A stretch of 47,933 nt of DNA from Haloarcula japonica DSM 6131 (GCF_000336635.1 NZ_AOLY01000009.1:1-47933), one strand, 5' to 3'. Shown: positions 33,059-41,358, counted from the first letter of the stretch. Program-made: numbers and translations. The notes: generated by a model from the sequence alone, not told the origin.

Positions 33059-33520
33059 TCACAGCCCGAGATCCTCACTGCCGCCCCCGCCCTGATCGAA
33101 CTGCTCCGGCGAACGCCCGGCCTCGTCGATAACGTCATCCGTTACCACGACCGGACAATCTACCCGGAGAGCAATCGCGATAGCGTCCGAGGGGCGGGCG
33201 TCGAACACCATGTCTTTGCGCCGGTCGTCGGTGTACTGCTCCGCGTCGATCTTCCCGTAGAAGGTCCCGTCGGCCAGGTCGTCGATACGGACCCGGTCGA
33301 TGGCACCCCCGAACTCCGTCACCATCTCGACCAGCAGATCGTGGGTGAGCGGGCGCTCGAAGGGCTCGCCGGCCATCGCCAGTTGCATCGACTGAGCCTG
33401 GTCCTTGCTGACGAAGATGGGGACGATCTCCTCACGCGCACGGAGCAGGACGACCGGCGTGCCGTCCCCCTCCTCGCTGACGCCGACGCCGACCCCTTCG
33501 ACCGTGGCATCGTGTTCCAT
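33059..33520 (-). CDS. Bifunctional nuclease (BFN/DUF151) family protein
   Basis: A 153-residue DUF151 protein. The family pattern is VVLLRAREEIVPIFVSKDQAQSMQLAMAGEPFERPLTHDLLVEMV, then FYGKIDAEQ and the FDARPSDAIAIALRVDCPVVV core. Plant BFN homologues have RNase/DNase activity; prokaryotic members are little studied. A Gly-rich tail (DQGGGGSEDLGL) is unusual. It is upstream of the HAD gene on the same strand. Confidence 0.9.
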   Translation of the reverse strand: MEHDATVEGVGVGVSEEGDGTPVVLLRAREEIVPIFVSKDQAQSMQLAMAGEPFERPLTHDLLVEMVTEFGGAIDRVRIDDLADGTFYGKIDAEQYTDDRRKDMVFDARPSDAIAIALRVDCPVVVTDDVIDEAGRSPEQFDQGGGGSEDLGL

Positions 33521-33746
33521 GGACCAGTGTTGGGTTCGCGGGTATGAAAAGCTACCCCGACGGCGGTTTCAGTGGCCTATCCCGTAGGCTATCGTGTGAC
33601 CGATGCCGGTTGTGACCGTGTCGTGTCTCCGCCGCCTCACGCGCACGCCAGCCGTCCCGCCCAGCAGAGACCAGTCCGACACAATACAGTGGTGAGTCCA
33701 CGCTGAATCGGGATTAAACCGAATTAAAACGGGCGATAGAACGTTC

Positions 33747-33772
33747 AATTCGAACAAATTCGACTTAATTCG
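33747..33772 (+). repeat. Three AATTCG direct repeats at exact 10-bp spacing
   Basis: AATTCG occurs at 33747, 33757 and 33767, one helical turn apart. The related GATTAAAC (33712) and GAATTAAAAC (33721) lie just upstream, and TTAATTCG (33765) is the reverse complement of CGAATTAA (33720). The block ends about 65 bp before ATG 33837, a position suited to activator or repressor binding. Confidence 0.7.
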
Positions 33773-33820
33773 CCTTTTCGGCTTGCCCCCTTCATATGCC
33801 ATCGGGCCAGAGAGCCAAGC

Positions 33821-33825
33821 GGAGG
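33821..33825 (+). promoter_or_regulatory. Ribosome-binding site of acidic exported protein
   Basis: GGAGG lies 11 nt before ATG 33837. It fixes this start, with a proper signal peptide, over the in-frame codon at 33783. Confidence 0.65.
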
Positions 33826-33836
33826 CAACGATCACA

Positions 33837-34385
33837 ATGAAACTCACTACGATTGCCGGCGGCCTGCTTGCCGTGCTCGTCATCACGGGCTCGGCGGCGG
33901 CACTCCCCGGCGCGGCAGGCGCACAGGCTGATGATCACGCGGACAACGCACAGGCAGGCAACGCTGCCGAGCAGGCGGCGAACGAAACAGCGGACGCAGA
34001 CAAGAACACGTCGGCCGGCGCTGCCGAGGCGGCTGACCGCCGCGGCCCGCCCGCTGACGCCGGCGAGGCAGGCGACCAGCGCGGCCCGCCGTCGGACCTC
34101 CCCGAACAGGTCCCTGACTTCGTCAGTGAAATCCACACGCTCATCGGGCAGAAGCAGGCCGGCGAACTCACGGGCGATCTGGGCGACCAGATCAGCGATC
34201 TGACCCCCGGTGACGACAGTGATGCGGCCGAAAACGAGACCGAATCGGCCTCAGAGAGCGTCGACGCGGACGACGCTGATGAGGAGTCGACTGACGAGAC
34301 GGATGCGGACGAGGAAGCCACTGACGAGACCGACTCGGACGACGAACAGTCCACTGACGACGGAAGCGACGACAGCGACGCGTAA
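33837..34385 (+). CDS. Exported, highly acidic low-complexity protein
   Basis: A 182-residue protein with a Sec-type signal peptide (MKLTTIAGGLLAVLVITGSA, cleavage likely near AALPGAAGAQA). The mature part is Ala/Asp/Glu-rich, has two D-x-RGPP repeats (ADRRGPPADAGEAGDQRGPP, about 63-82), a central more ordered segment (LPEQVPDFVSEIHTLIGQKQ, about 85-104), then a run of Asp/Glu/Thr/Ser repeats (STDETDADEEATDETDSDDE) to the end. No lipobox Cys or C-terminal anchor is seen. Function is unknown. A large upstream region with phased repeats suggests regulation. Confidence 0.8.
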   Translation: MKLTTIAGGLLAVLVITGSAAALPGAAGAQADDHADNAQAGNAAEQAANETADADKNTSAGAAEAADRRGPPADAGEAGDQRGPPSDLPEQVPDFVSEIHTLIGQKQAGELTGDLGDQISDLTPGDDSDAAENETESASESVDADDADEESTDETDADEEATDETDSDDEQSTDDGSDDSDA

Positions 34386-34462
34386 TCCCCCTGACCTGCC
34401 GGCACTCCACCGACGACCGACCAAGCGCGGTTTTTTTGCTTGCTGACCTCCGAGTGGTGAGT

Positions 34463-34798
34463 ATGGATGACACCGCCGAGTCCAGCGGCCACGACGACGA
34501 CGGAACTGGTGACCGCACGACGGCAGACCTCCTTGCGGGTGACGAGGACTCGTCGGCGTCGGACTCGTCGGACAAGATGAACCGGAAGCGGGCCCTCCTG
34601 TTTGTCTCGCCGTTTCTCGCTATCGGGCTGTTCGACCTCGCGTTGCTCCTTGGCTGGGGACTGGACCCCCTATGGGGGTTCATGATTCTCCCGCCGATAC
34701 TGTTCGTCTCAGTGCTCGGCTGGATCGCGTTCCGAACCGGGTTCGCGAGCGACCGGACCGGGGACCCAGCCACGACTGACGGTTCGCGGCGTCGGTAG
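34463..34798 (+). CDS. Small two-helix membrane protein with acidic N-terminus
   Basis: A 111-residue protein. The first 40 residues are Asp/Ser-rich and cytoplasmic, followed by two membrane helices (about 46-65 and 70-92; LLFVSPFLAIGLFDLALLLG, LWGFMILPPILFVSVLGWIAF) and a short basic end. No family is recognised. The T7 run at 34431-34437, centred about 29 nt before ATG 34463, can act as its promoter TATA and as terminator for the preceding gene. Confidence 0.7.
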   Translation: MDDTAESSGHDDDGTGDRTTADLLAGDEDSSASDSSDKMNRKRALLFVSPFLAIGLFDLALLLGWGLDPLWGFMILPPILFVSVLGWIAFRTGFASDRTGDPATTDGSRRR

Positions 34799-34832
34799 AA
34801 CACCGAGTGACTGCCCGCTCCGTTGCGGGTCC

Positions 34833-35069
34833 CTATTCTTCGAACAGGTCATCGACGGCGGCCCGAGCGGCGAGGGCGGCGTCGTCCGCGACCTGTGCCT
34901 CGTCCTGCCGACTGTCGGGCGCGTTGACGTACACGTCGACGTCTAGAACGCCGTCTTCGAAGGTGACAGTCACGTCGAGATCCTCAACCGTGCCGACATC
35001 GTATCGCGAGAAGACGACGTCTTCGGCTGCGGTCGAGGCTGTCTCGACGACCTCATCGTCTGTCGGCAT
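34833..35069 (-). CDS. DUF3194 family protein
   Basis: A 78-residue acidic archaeal protein of the DUF3194 type, with LDVTVTFEDGVLDVDVYVNAP at the core. It lies 4 nt downstream of prefoldin beta, a pairing seen repeatedly in euryarchaea. The fold looks like a small alpha/beta protein. A role with prefoldin or protein synthesis is inferred from that gene order only. Confidence 0.8.
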   Translation of the reverse strand: MPTDDEVVETASTAAEDVVFSRYDVGTVEDLDVTVTFEDGVLDVDVYVNAPDSRQDEAQVADDAALAARAAVDDLFEE

Positions 35070-35073
35070 CGCC

Positions 35074-35463
35074 TTATGCGCCGCCAGCGCCGGGGCCGCC
35101 GGCCGGACCCGCGCCGCCTGCGCCGCCGAGCATCTGCTGGAGCTCGCTCTGGAGCTCTTCGAACTGCTCCTGTACGCGCTCTTCCTGCTTTTCGAGCGTC
35201 TCGACGCGGACTTCGAGGCTGTTGACCTTCTCTTCGAGGTCGTCCTGGGCCTCGTCGAACTCGGTCTTCACGAGGAGCTCGCCGACCTCGCGGTACATGG
35301 TCGAGTCCTCGTCGATGTCGTCGAGCTCGTCCAGAGCCGTCTGGGACTCCTGGAGCTCCGTCTCGGCCTGCTGTTTCTGTGCGGCGACCTGCTGTGCTGT
35401 CTGCTGAAGGTCCTGCAGTTCCTCGAGCTTCTCCTGTGCTTCAGGCGGAAGATTACCCTGCAT
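35074..35463 (-). CDS. pfdB: Prefoldin subunit beta
   Basis: A 129-residue prefoldin beta subunit. N-terminal and C-terminal coiled coils (about 3-45 and 65-112: [35 protein letters not shown]) flank the beta-hairpin region [16 protein letters not shown] (about 54-69), the family signature. A Gly/Ala/Pro tail ([17 protein letters not shown]) is unusual and probably flexible. Prefoldin (alpha2 beta4) hands unfolded polypeptides to the thermosome. It is cotranscribed with the DUF3194 gene. Confidence 0.95.
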
Positions 35464-35597
35464 ACCTCCAGAGTTGGGGGCCGCACTGTTAAACCCACGC
35501 TTTCAAGTCCAGCAGCGTGACAGCCGGGCGATCCTCCATGGGCCATCATGTACAAAATACGGCGCTGAAAGCCATTACCGTGCCAATTAGCCAAGGC

Positions 35598-36107
35598 CTA
35601 CGCGACTTCGCCAACCGCTCGCTCCCGCAGTTCCCCGGTCAGATGCATCCCGTGTTGATCGATCCGCCTGACGATCCGCTTTGCCTGGGTCGGTTTGAGA
35701 TACTTGTCCTCGATAGCGGCCCGGACCACGACGCCGAAACTGCTCGTCACCTCTGCCCCCAGTCCCTGGCCCATCCGACGGACGGTGCGGTCCTCGGAGA
35801 CGACGGCCACAGCGGAGCGGTCGTCGCTGTCGCGATGGGCCAGCACGCCCGCAAGCACCGTCACAGCGGCTCCAAGGTCGGCATCGCCAAGCAGAGACTC
35901 AGCCTGGTCGACGTGGGCCTCGTCGACACCAGTGTCGACGTCGCCCTCGCGGTACTCAGCCAAGTTTGTCGCGGTCGGTTCGACCTGGACCTCGTCGATG
36001 ACGGGCTCCGGAATGACGATGTCGCCGTCGAACGCGTCCAACAGCGACAGCTCCCCCACCTGGCCCAGCGAGTACAGCGCCGTCGGCCCGACGTAGATGC
36101 GAGTCAT
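35598..36107 (-). CDS. PIN-like domain protein, probable toxin of a UPF0175 pair
   Basis: A 169-residue protein with a VapC/DUF3368-type PIN pattern: IYVGPTALYSLGQVGELSLLD, VIPEPVIDEV, VAVVSEDRTVRRMGQGLGAEVTSSFGVVV and ERIVRRIDQHGM-like C-terminus. The first catalytic Asp of PIN nucleases (usually I-V-x-D-T/S-x-x-L) is replaced by Gly-Pro, so RNase activity is doubtful. ATG 36107 overlaps the stop of the UPF0175 gene by 4 nt, the usual antitoxin-first order. Confidence 0.7.
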   Translation of the reverse strand: MTRIYVGPTALYSLGQVGELSLLDAFDGDIVIPEPVIDEVQVEPTATNLAEYREGDVDTGVDEAHVDQAESLLGDADLGAAVTVLAGVLAHRDSDDRSAVAVVSEDRTVRRMGQGLGAEVTSSFGVVVRAAIEDKYLKPTQAKRIVRRIDQHGMHLTGELRERAVGEVA

Positions 36108-36406
36108 AGCTCCGCGGCCGTGTCGGCATCGAGCTCCAGGTCGGACAGTTCGAGCTGCGTCGTCAGGTTGCGCTCGCGGGCCACATCGAGCCACTCGGCG
36201 ATGGAAAGGTCCGCGAGCTGTGCTGCTTCGGCTGCCGACACATCGCCGGACTGGTACTGCTCGACGGCGACGCGGAGCCGGAGCGTCTCCAGCCCTTCCC
36301 GGAGGGCCTTCCGAATCGTGGTCGACCGGTCCTCGGAGAGCAATTCGGCGACATCGTCCAGTTCGTCTTTCTCCTCGCTCGGGAGCCGTGCACTGATTGT
36401 TGGCAT
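36104..36406 (-). CDS. UPF0175 / ribbon-helix-helix antitoxin-like protein
   Basis: A 100-residue protein. The N-terminus MPTISARLPSEEKDEL and AELLSEDRSTTIRKALREGLETL form a MetJ/Arc-type ribbon-helix-helix DNA-binding domain. The middle AVEQYQSGDVSAAEAAQLADLSIAEWLDVARERN matches the UPF0175 helix-turn-helix-like motif. It is placed immediately before the PIN-like gene with a 4-bp overlap, as in VapBC-type modules. ATG 36406 is preferred to a start 27 nt upstream. Autoregulation is likely but not shown. Confidence 0.78.
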   Translation of the reverse strand: MPTISARLPSEEKDELDDVAELLSEDRSTTIRKALREGLETLRLRVAVEQYQSGDVSAAEAAQLADLSIAEWLDVARERNLTTQLELSDLELDADTAAEL

Positions 36407-36564
36407 GTTTTCACAGTCATCTCGTGTAAACACACATCAAACTACGGATCGGAGAATCGCCTGTCGGTCTTCTGAAACTCTGAGCGGAGCGAACGTCCGC
36501 CAGCCAACGTGGCCGGAGCGGGCGACCACCAATTCTTAACGCCACCGGGTCCCACGGAGAGGCA

Positions 36565-37401
36565 ATGAGCGACGAAGCACACGCGTTCGTTCCCGGGCAC
36601 ATCACGGGTTTTTTCACCGTTGACCGGGGTGATGACCCCATCGAGACCGGCTCTCGCGGGGGTGGGCTGGCGCTGTCTGACGGTGTTTCTGTCACCGTCA
36701 GCCGCGGCGCGGAGACGGAGATAACGCTGAACGATGAGGAAATCGAGGTCGAGGCCGTCGATCGAGTGCTCGACGCGCTGCGAACCACGGCGACTGTCAC
36801 CGCCGAAACGCCGCTCCCGCTCGGGTCGGGGTTCGGCGTCTCCGGCGGACTGGCGCTGGGCACTGCGTTGGCGGCTAACGCCGTCTTCGGCCATGGACTC
36901 TCGTACAACGAACTGGTGACCATCGCCCACGGCGCGGAAGTTCAGGCTGGTTCGGGCCTCGGGGATGTCGTCGCGCAGGCCCGCGGTGGTGTTCCGCTTC
37001 GACTCGAACCCGGCGGGCCGCAGTTCAACTACCTCGACGCCATCCCGGCCCGCAGCCGCATCGAGTACGTCACGCTCGGTGAACTATCGACGGCGGACGT
37101 GGTCGGCGGCGAGACAGAGGCGCTGACGGCCGCCGGCGAACGCGCGCTCTCTACCGTCGTCAAGGTGCCGAAACTCTCCACGTTCATGCAGGCCGCCCGG
37201 CAGTTCTCCCGCGAGGCGGACCTGCTGACGCCGGAAGTCAAGGCGGTCATCGACGACGTGGCCGAAGCCGGCGGGGACGCTGCGATGGCGATGCTCGGTG
37301 AGACGGTATTCGCGCTCGGAACCGGGCTCTCCGACGCCGGCTACGACGCTGCTGTCTGTGCCATCTATCCCCCCGGTGCGACCATCGAGGACGACGCCTG
37401 A
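36565..37401 (+). CDS. Pantoate kinase (GHMP family, archaeal CoA synthesis)
   Basis: A 278-residue GHMP-superfamily kinase. Its motif PLPLGSGFGVSGGLALGTALAAN (about 90-112) is the GHMP ATP-binding loop, and FVPGHITGFFTVDR (about 8-21) is the archaeal pantoate kinase start. The middle HGAEVQAGSGLGDVVAQARGG and C-terminal FALGTGL complete the pattern. It phosphorylates pantoate before condensation with beta-alanine in the archaeal CoA pathway. The partner phosphopantothenate synthetase is not in view. Confidence 0.93.
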   Translation: MSDEAHAFVPGHITGFFTVDRGDDPIETGSRGGGLALSDGVSVTVSRGAETEITLNDEEIEVEAVDRVLDALRTTATVTAETPLPLGSGFGVSGGLALGTALAANAVFGHGLSYNELVTIAHGAEVQAGSGLGDVVAQARGGVPLRLEPGGPQFNYLDAIPARSRIEYVTLGELSTADVVGGETEALTAAGERALSTVVKVPKLSTFMQAARQFSREADLLTPEVKAVIDDVAEAGGDAAMAMLGETVFALGTGLSDAGYDAAVCAIYPPGATIEDDA

Positions 37402-37462
37402 GCGTGTCGCTGCGTGAGGCGGGAACCGTCTTGCTTATCAGCGCGGGCCCGTAGCCTCAGCT

Positions 37463-38191
37463 ATGGACTGTCGGCAGTGTGCCACGCCGCTTGACCGACC
37501 GGGCGACTACTGCCTGGTCTGTCACACTGCCAATACGGACGCCGTCGTCCTCGAACTCGACCGTGGGCGGGCGACGGTGACCTCGCTGCTGGACGGATCG
37601 GTCGTCGGCCAGCGGACGGTGACGACAACACCGGAGGGCGATGGGAGTGACGAAAGGGTCGTTGTCGAACTCCGGAACTTCGCCGGCCTCGTCGCAGACG
37701 AGGTCCGACGCAAACGGCCCGAAGAGGTGTACGTCACTGGCGACCGCGATGTCATCGCCGCCGTCCGCCCGCAACTGCACTACGAGTTCTTCCGCGTCGA
37801 GGGCGACGACCCCGTCCAGCGGGTCATCGACCGTCAGGGCGAGCCCGCCTTAGAGGTGGTCGACGCCGCGCCGGCGGAGAAACTCGGCGGGAGCCACTCG
37901 ACGCTCATCGGCGGCCGGTCGGGCCAGCGCGTCATCCAGACCGTCGCCGGCCACCCCCACGTCAAGAAGGTCATCCCCGGCCCCATCGACGCTGGCGGCG
38001 AAAGTTCGCCGACGGGCGTCCGGGCGAAGGCGACCCGCGCCGACGCCAACGGCAACGTCCGGGTGCTCATCCGCGACGGCTCCAGCGTGCAGGAGAACCG
38101 CGTCGTCACGACGGCCGGCGACCGCGAACTCGGCGAACACGTCCGGGCTGACCTGAACGAGGCACTCAAGGAAGCCGAACTGCAGGAGTAG
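37463..38191 (+). CDS. DUF2103 family protein with N-terminal zinc ribbon
   Basis: A 242-residue archaeal DUF2103 protein. A zinc ribbon opens the chain (CRQCATPLDRPGDYCLVCH, about 3-21). The body includes AEKLGGSHSTLIGGRSGQRVIQTVAGHPHVKKVIPGPIDAGG and RVLIRDGSSVQENRVVTTAG, typical of this family, which is otherwise functionally unknown and proposed to bind nucleic acid. It is 61 nt downstream of the pantoate kinase gene, probably in one transcript. Confidence 0.88.
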   Translation: MDCRQCATPLDRPGDYCLVCHTANTDAVVLELDRGRATVTSLLDGSVVGQRTVTTTPEGDGSDERVVVELRNFAGLVADEVRRKRPEEVYVTGDRDVIAAVRPQLHYEFFRVEGDDPVQRVIDRQGEPALEVVDAAPAEKLGGSHSTLIGGRSGQRVIQTVAGHPHVKKVIPGPIDAGGESSPTGVRAKATRADANGNVRVLIRDGSSVQENRVVTTAGDRELGEHVRADLNEALKEAELQE

Positions 38192-38231
38192 CCGGCCAGT
38201 GGCTCGGCCGCTATGTCTCGGTCCTGGCGGC

Positions 38232-38405
38232 TCAGACTTGTACTGGCTGGCCCCGCGTATACCACCAGGCGACGACCGCGATGAAACCGTTCAACACCAT
38301 CGAAGCGGCGAGCAGCAACCGATTAGAGAAGAAGAACCAGCCGCCACTGAATAACAGAAACAGCGCTGCAAGCCCCCAGAACACGTCTTGGTGCGAAATA
38401 TCCAT
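38232..38405 (-). CDS. 57-residue two-helix membrane protein
   Basis: ATG 38405 opens a frame of 57 residues with two hydrophobic stretches (about 8-25, GLAALFLLFSGGWFFF, and 28-49, LLLAASMVLNGFIAVVAWWY), a short cytoplasmic start and TGA at 38232-38234. A minus-strand TATA (TAGTTTAA, 38423-38430) is about 22 nt upstream. No family is recognised. It fills the gap between the DUF2103 gene and the multi-pass membrane gene. Confidence 0.65.
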   Translation of the reverse strand: MDISHQDVFWGLAALFLLFSGGWFFFSNRLLLAASMVLNGFIAVVAWWYTRGQPVQV

Positions 38406-38450
38406 ACAATGACCTGATGGCGTTAAACTAAGAATTGGTCGGTCCCAGCG

Positions 38451-39095
38451 TCAGGCAGTTATAACGCCGGCAACGAGCACGGCGGCCACCACGACACCGA
38501 CGACACCAGTCCGGTGAACAGCCGGTAACGCTGTTCGAACGTCAAGGACCATCGGGAGCGCATGGAGCGCGGCGAGCGCCAGATAGCCAGCCGGGGCGAT
38601 CAGTGGAAACTCGACGGCCCCGGCGGTCAGTAGACAGAGGCCGACAACGCCCGCACCAAGATAGCCGCGCCCGCGAGCGGGCTGGCCAGCCCCTTCGAGA
38701 ACGCCACCGGTCCAGCAGTAGCCGACGGTTGTCGATGCCACCCACGCGTGCCAGAACGCCAGTTGCTCGGGGATGACACCGAGGAGGCCAACGACAGTTA
38801 ACGCCATCGCAGTGGTGTTGACCGCCCCCCAGGCGAGCATCGCATCGGAGAAGCGAACCGAGTCGGGTGCGTGCAGAACCGTCAGGCCGATGAAGCCGCC
38901 CATCAGGACGACCCACAGAGCCGTGGCGAGCAGCGCACCGTCAGCACGGCTCGACCACGCAACCACCTGTGTGCCGCCCCAGCCGACCAGTCCGGCCGCC
39001 GCGCCCGAGAGGAGGAACTCCGAGGCGGTAAGCCGCCCGCTCGTGGCCGGTGCGACCCGCTGGAGGCGATTGCGAAGGCCATCGAACGCTCCCAT
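38451..39095 (-). CDS. Multi-pass membrane protein, haloarchaeal family of unknown function
   Basis: A 214-residue protein with about six helices (for example LSGAAAGLVGWGGTQVVAWS, LWVVLMGGFIGLTVL, AVNTTAMALTVVGLLGVIP, VVGLCLLTAGAVEFPLI). ATG 39095 is used; the in-frame extension upstream to 39311 runs across the region of the divergent eL43 gene and is implausible. No known domain. Divergent from eL43. Confidence 0.75.
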   Translation of the reverse strand: MGAFDGLRNRLQRVAPATSGRLTASEFLLSGAAAGLVGWGGTQVVAWSSRADGALLATALWVVLMGGFIGLTVLHAPDSVRFSDAMLAWGAVNTTAMALTVVGLLGVIPEQLAFWHAWVASTTVGYCWTGGVLEGAGQPARGRGYLGAGVVGLCLLTAGAVEFPLIAPAGYLALAALHALPMVLDVRTALPAVHRTGVVGVVVAAVLVAGVITA

Positions 39096-39200
39096 CGAGC
39101 GATGGTTTGCCCGCCTCCCTCTTGAGTTGTGTCGCTGTGGGGTCTCCGGGAACCGAATCTCGAAGGCCTTATGTGGCCGCTCGGCGGACAACAGACCACT

Positions 39201-39479
39201 ATGGCTAGCAAGAGCGGAAAGACCGGCAGCTCGGGCCGTTTCGGCGCTCGCTACGGTCGCGTGTCCCGACGCCGCGTTGCGGAGATCGAATCGGAGATGA
39301 ACGAGGACCACGCCTGTCCGAACTGCGGCGAAGACCGCGTCGACCGTCAGGGGACGGGCATCTGGCAGTGCAGCTACTGTGACTACAAGTTCACCGGCGG
39401 CAGCTACAAGCCGGAGACGCCCGGCGGCAAGACTGTTCGACGCTCCATTCGGGCCGCACTGTCCGAAGACGAGGAGTAA
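39201..39479 (+). CDS. rpl37ae: Ribosomal protein eL43 (L37Ae)
   Basis: A 92-residue zinc ribosomal protein. It opens [17 protein letters not shown], has a C-x-x-C...C-x-x-C ribbon ([30 protein letters not shown]) and ends with the family [11 protein letters not shown]. The 50S protein binds 23S rRNA. It is the first gene of the classical archaeal eL43-rpoP-pcc1 operon. Confidence 0.97.
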
Positions 39480-39505
39480 AGGACCTCCATCCCTATCTCT
39501 CAGCT

Positions 39506-39640
39506 ATGAGCTACAAGTGTTCACGCTGTAAGCGCGACGTGACGCTGGACGAGTACGGCGGCGTTCGCTGTCCGTACTGCGGACACCGCGTTCTGCTGAA
39601 GGAGCGGTCGCCCGACGTCAAAGAGATCAACGTCAACTGA
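39506..39640 (+). CDS. rpoP: RNA polymerase subunit P (Rpb12-like)
   Basis: A 44-residue protein: [12 protein letters not shown], then [18 protein letters not shown]. The zinc-binding C-x2-C...C-x2-C and the conserved RCPYCG-x-R are those of archaeal RpoP/Rpb12. It binds near Rpo3/Rpo10 in the polymerase assembly platform. It starts 26 nt after eL43. Length is standard. Confidence 0.97.
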
Positions 39641-39741
39641 GGCAGTCGGGACGCGGCTGACAGTCGATGGCCGACTGCGCCACGTTGCGAGCGGTTTTTT
39701 CGGGCAGTCCCGCGGCCGACGCGATACCCATCCCGAACAGT

Positions 39742-39993
39742 ATGACCGCGCCACATCAGACCTACCTCACCGCCGAGTATGCCAGCACCGACCTGGCTCG
39801 CGCCATCGAGCGGAGCATCCGTCCCGAAATCGATGATATCGAGGGCGACCGAACGACAGCGCGGCTCAGCCGGGACGGACGGCAAGTCGAACTCACGGTC
39901 GAGGCGACTGACCTCGTTGCACTGCGGGCGGGTATCAACACGTGGATGACGCTGCGTGGCGTTGCCGAGGACGCTCTGGCGGGACAGAAGTAA
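39742..39993 (+). CDS. pcc1: KEOPS complex subunit Pcc1
   Basis: An 83-residue Pcc1 homologue: an alternating strand/helix protein with TARLSRDGRQVELTVEATDLVALRAGINTWMTLRGVAEDAL, matching the CTAG/Pcc1 dimerisation domain. Pcc1 supports Kae1 in making the universal t6A modification of tRNA. It is third in the eL43-rpoP unit. The 101-nt gap before it holds a TATA-like GGTTTTTTCGG (about 39692-39701), so it may also have its own promoter. Confidence 0.88.
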   Translation: MTAPHQTYLTAEYASTDLARAIERSIRPEIDDIEGDRTTARLSRDGRQVELTVEATDLVALRAGINTWMTLRGVAEDALAGQK

Positions 39994-40038
39994 CGAAAGC
40001 GGCACAGAAATGACCGAAAGCGATGCGACAGCGGAGTG

Positions 40039-40641
40039 TTACTGCCGGTAGCGGTCCGGGACGTGGGCCGCAATCGAGTCAGGGACATTGCCGAACACGA
40101 CCGGTGCTAGGGCTGCCAGTCGACGACGCAGGAGTCCGTAGGTCGCGCCGGTGAGGAGAGCCGCGGCGACGACCCACCGGAACGGCCCATCTAGAACGAC
40201 GAACAGCGGCGCGCCGACGAATACCATCAGCCCCACGTCCGCGGGCGAACCGTCGTACAGTATCCATCGCTTCGGCGACCGCCATCGGCCGCGGACGTGG
40301 TCGTACACGCCACGCTCGGACGTGGCCTCCCACGGGCGGAGTTCGAGGCCGCCGCCGTACCGGTCCATCCGGCAGTGGAGGGCAGCGCCAATCAGAACGA
40401 AGGTGAGCGCAATGAGCAGCGGTGTCTGGAAGATAGCGGCGAAACCGGCACTCGGGAGCGCCGCGAGCGTGTATCCGCTGGGGTAATGCAGGGTGCGCCG
40501 ATGGCCCGAGTACAGGTCGAGGTCGGGCAGGACACCACCGACGAGGCCGCCCGCGAGCGCGACCGAAGCGTGGTCTGGCGCAAGGACGAGCAGCGGTGTC
40601 GCAATAGCGAGCCCCGCTATCGCGTGCGTCGGCAGCATCAT
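40039..40641 (-). CDS. YdjM/DUF457-type membrane-bound metal-dependent hydrolase-like protein
   Basis: A 200-residue protein. The start MMLPTHAIAGLAIATPLL and LVGGVLPDLDLYSGHRRTLHYP are the YdjM/LexA-regulated inner membrane protein signature (G-x-L-x-P-D-x-D, then H-R...H-S/Y). About four helices follow, with WRSPKRWILYDGSPADVG unique to this branch. Metal-dependent hydrolase activity is assumed from motif only. Convergent with pcc1. Confidence 0.85.
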   Translation of the reverse strand: MMLPTHAIAGLAIATPLLVLAPDHASVALAGGLVGGVLPDLDLYSGHRRTLHYPSGYTLAALPSAGFAAIFQTPLLIALTFVLIGAALHCRMDRYGGGLELRPWEATSERGVYDHVRGRWRSPKRWILYDGSPADVGLMVFVGAPLFVVLDGPFRWVVAAALLTGATYGLLRRRLAALAPVVFGNVPDSIAAHVPDRYRQ

Positions 40642-40716
40642 ATACCTGTATAAGGGCTCGTCGGCGGTATAAACACGTCGCTGGGTTTATTCGCTGTCGT
40701 ACCACAGTTCGGTGCA

Positions 40717-41358
40717 ATGAGCGATGGTTCCGGCTGTTCCGGGGGTAATCTCGGGAACATCGACCTCGACGACACGTTCGAGAGGCTCTTCCGCGACGGG
40801 CGAACAAACGCACTCATCGCGTGGATGCTCGTCGCGATTCTCACGGCCGTGTTCGTCGAAAGCGTCCTCGGAGCCGACTACCAGTGGATTCTGTTCGTTG
40901 GTATCGTCGGGTTTGTCGTCCTCGTGCCGCCGGTGGCCTTCCGCGAGTGGCGCGTGATGCTCCCCTGGGAGCTGCTTGTTCTCGCACTGCTCCCGGTCTT
41001 GGCCCGTGGGCTTGTCGGCGGCACCGTCGGAACGTTCGCCAGTTACCTCTCACTCGCCGCGCTGGCCTTGCTGGTAATCGTTGAGCTTCACATGTTCACC
41101 GAGCTTACGCTCACGCACTGGTTCGCTATTGGCCTCGTCGTTTTGACGACGCTCGCCGCTGTGGCGGCTTGGACCGTGTTCCGGTGGAACGCTGACCGGT
41201 TTCTCGGGACGACGTACCTCACGACCAACGAGGCGCTGATGACCGAGTGGCTGTACGTCACACTCGCTGGACTCGCCGCGGGTGTATTGTTCGATGGCTA
41301 CTTCAGACGGCGTGACCGCCGTCTCTGGCGCGCCATCCGACGGACGGTGAGACGATGA
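40717..41358 (+). CDS. Multi-pass membrane protein, unknown function
   Basis: A 213-residue protein with about six helices (LIAWMLVAILTAVFVESVLG, ILFVGIVGFVVLVPPVAF, LLVLALLPVLARGL, YLSLAALALLVIVELHMF, WFAIGLVVLTTLAAVAAW, LYVTLAGLAAGVLFDGYF) and a basic cytoplasmic tail. It overlaps the next gene by 4 nt (ATGA), so the two act as an operon. The partner resembles DUF2238/YjdF proteins. Confidence 0.75.
   Translation: MSDGSGCSGGNLGNIDLDDTFERLFRDGRTNALIAWMLVAILTAVFVESVLGADYQWILFVGIVGFVVLVPPVAFREWRVMLPWELLVLALLPVLARGLVGGTVGTFASYLSLAALALLVIVELHMFTELTLTHWFAIGLVVLTTLAAVAAWTVFRWNADRFLGTTYLTTNEALMTEWLYVTLAGLAAGVLFDGYFRRRDRRLWRAIRRTVRR

Larger units (their letters stand above)
33521..33836. other. 316-bp intergenic region with AT-rich promoter and phased repeats
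   Basis: No gene is seen. The left part is G+C-rich. The right part (about 33710-33785) is AT-rich and contains the exactly phased AATTCG repeats and the likely promoter of the exported acidic protein gene. Confidence 0.6.

Noticed and set aside
33521..33836. Small protein in the long intergenic gap
   Set aside because: Only short frames in non-matching composition; the stretch looks regulatory.
35517..36539. 340-codon plus-strand frame
   Set aside because: Antisense to the PIN-like and UPF0175 genes; the second half is Ser/Arg-rich.
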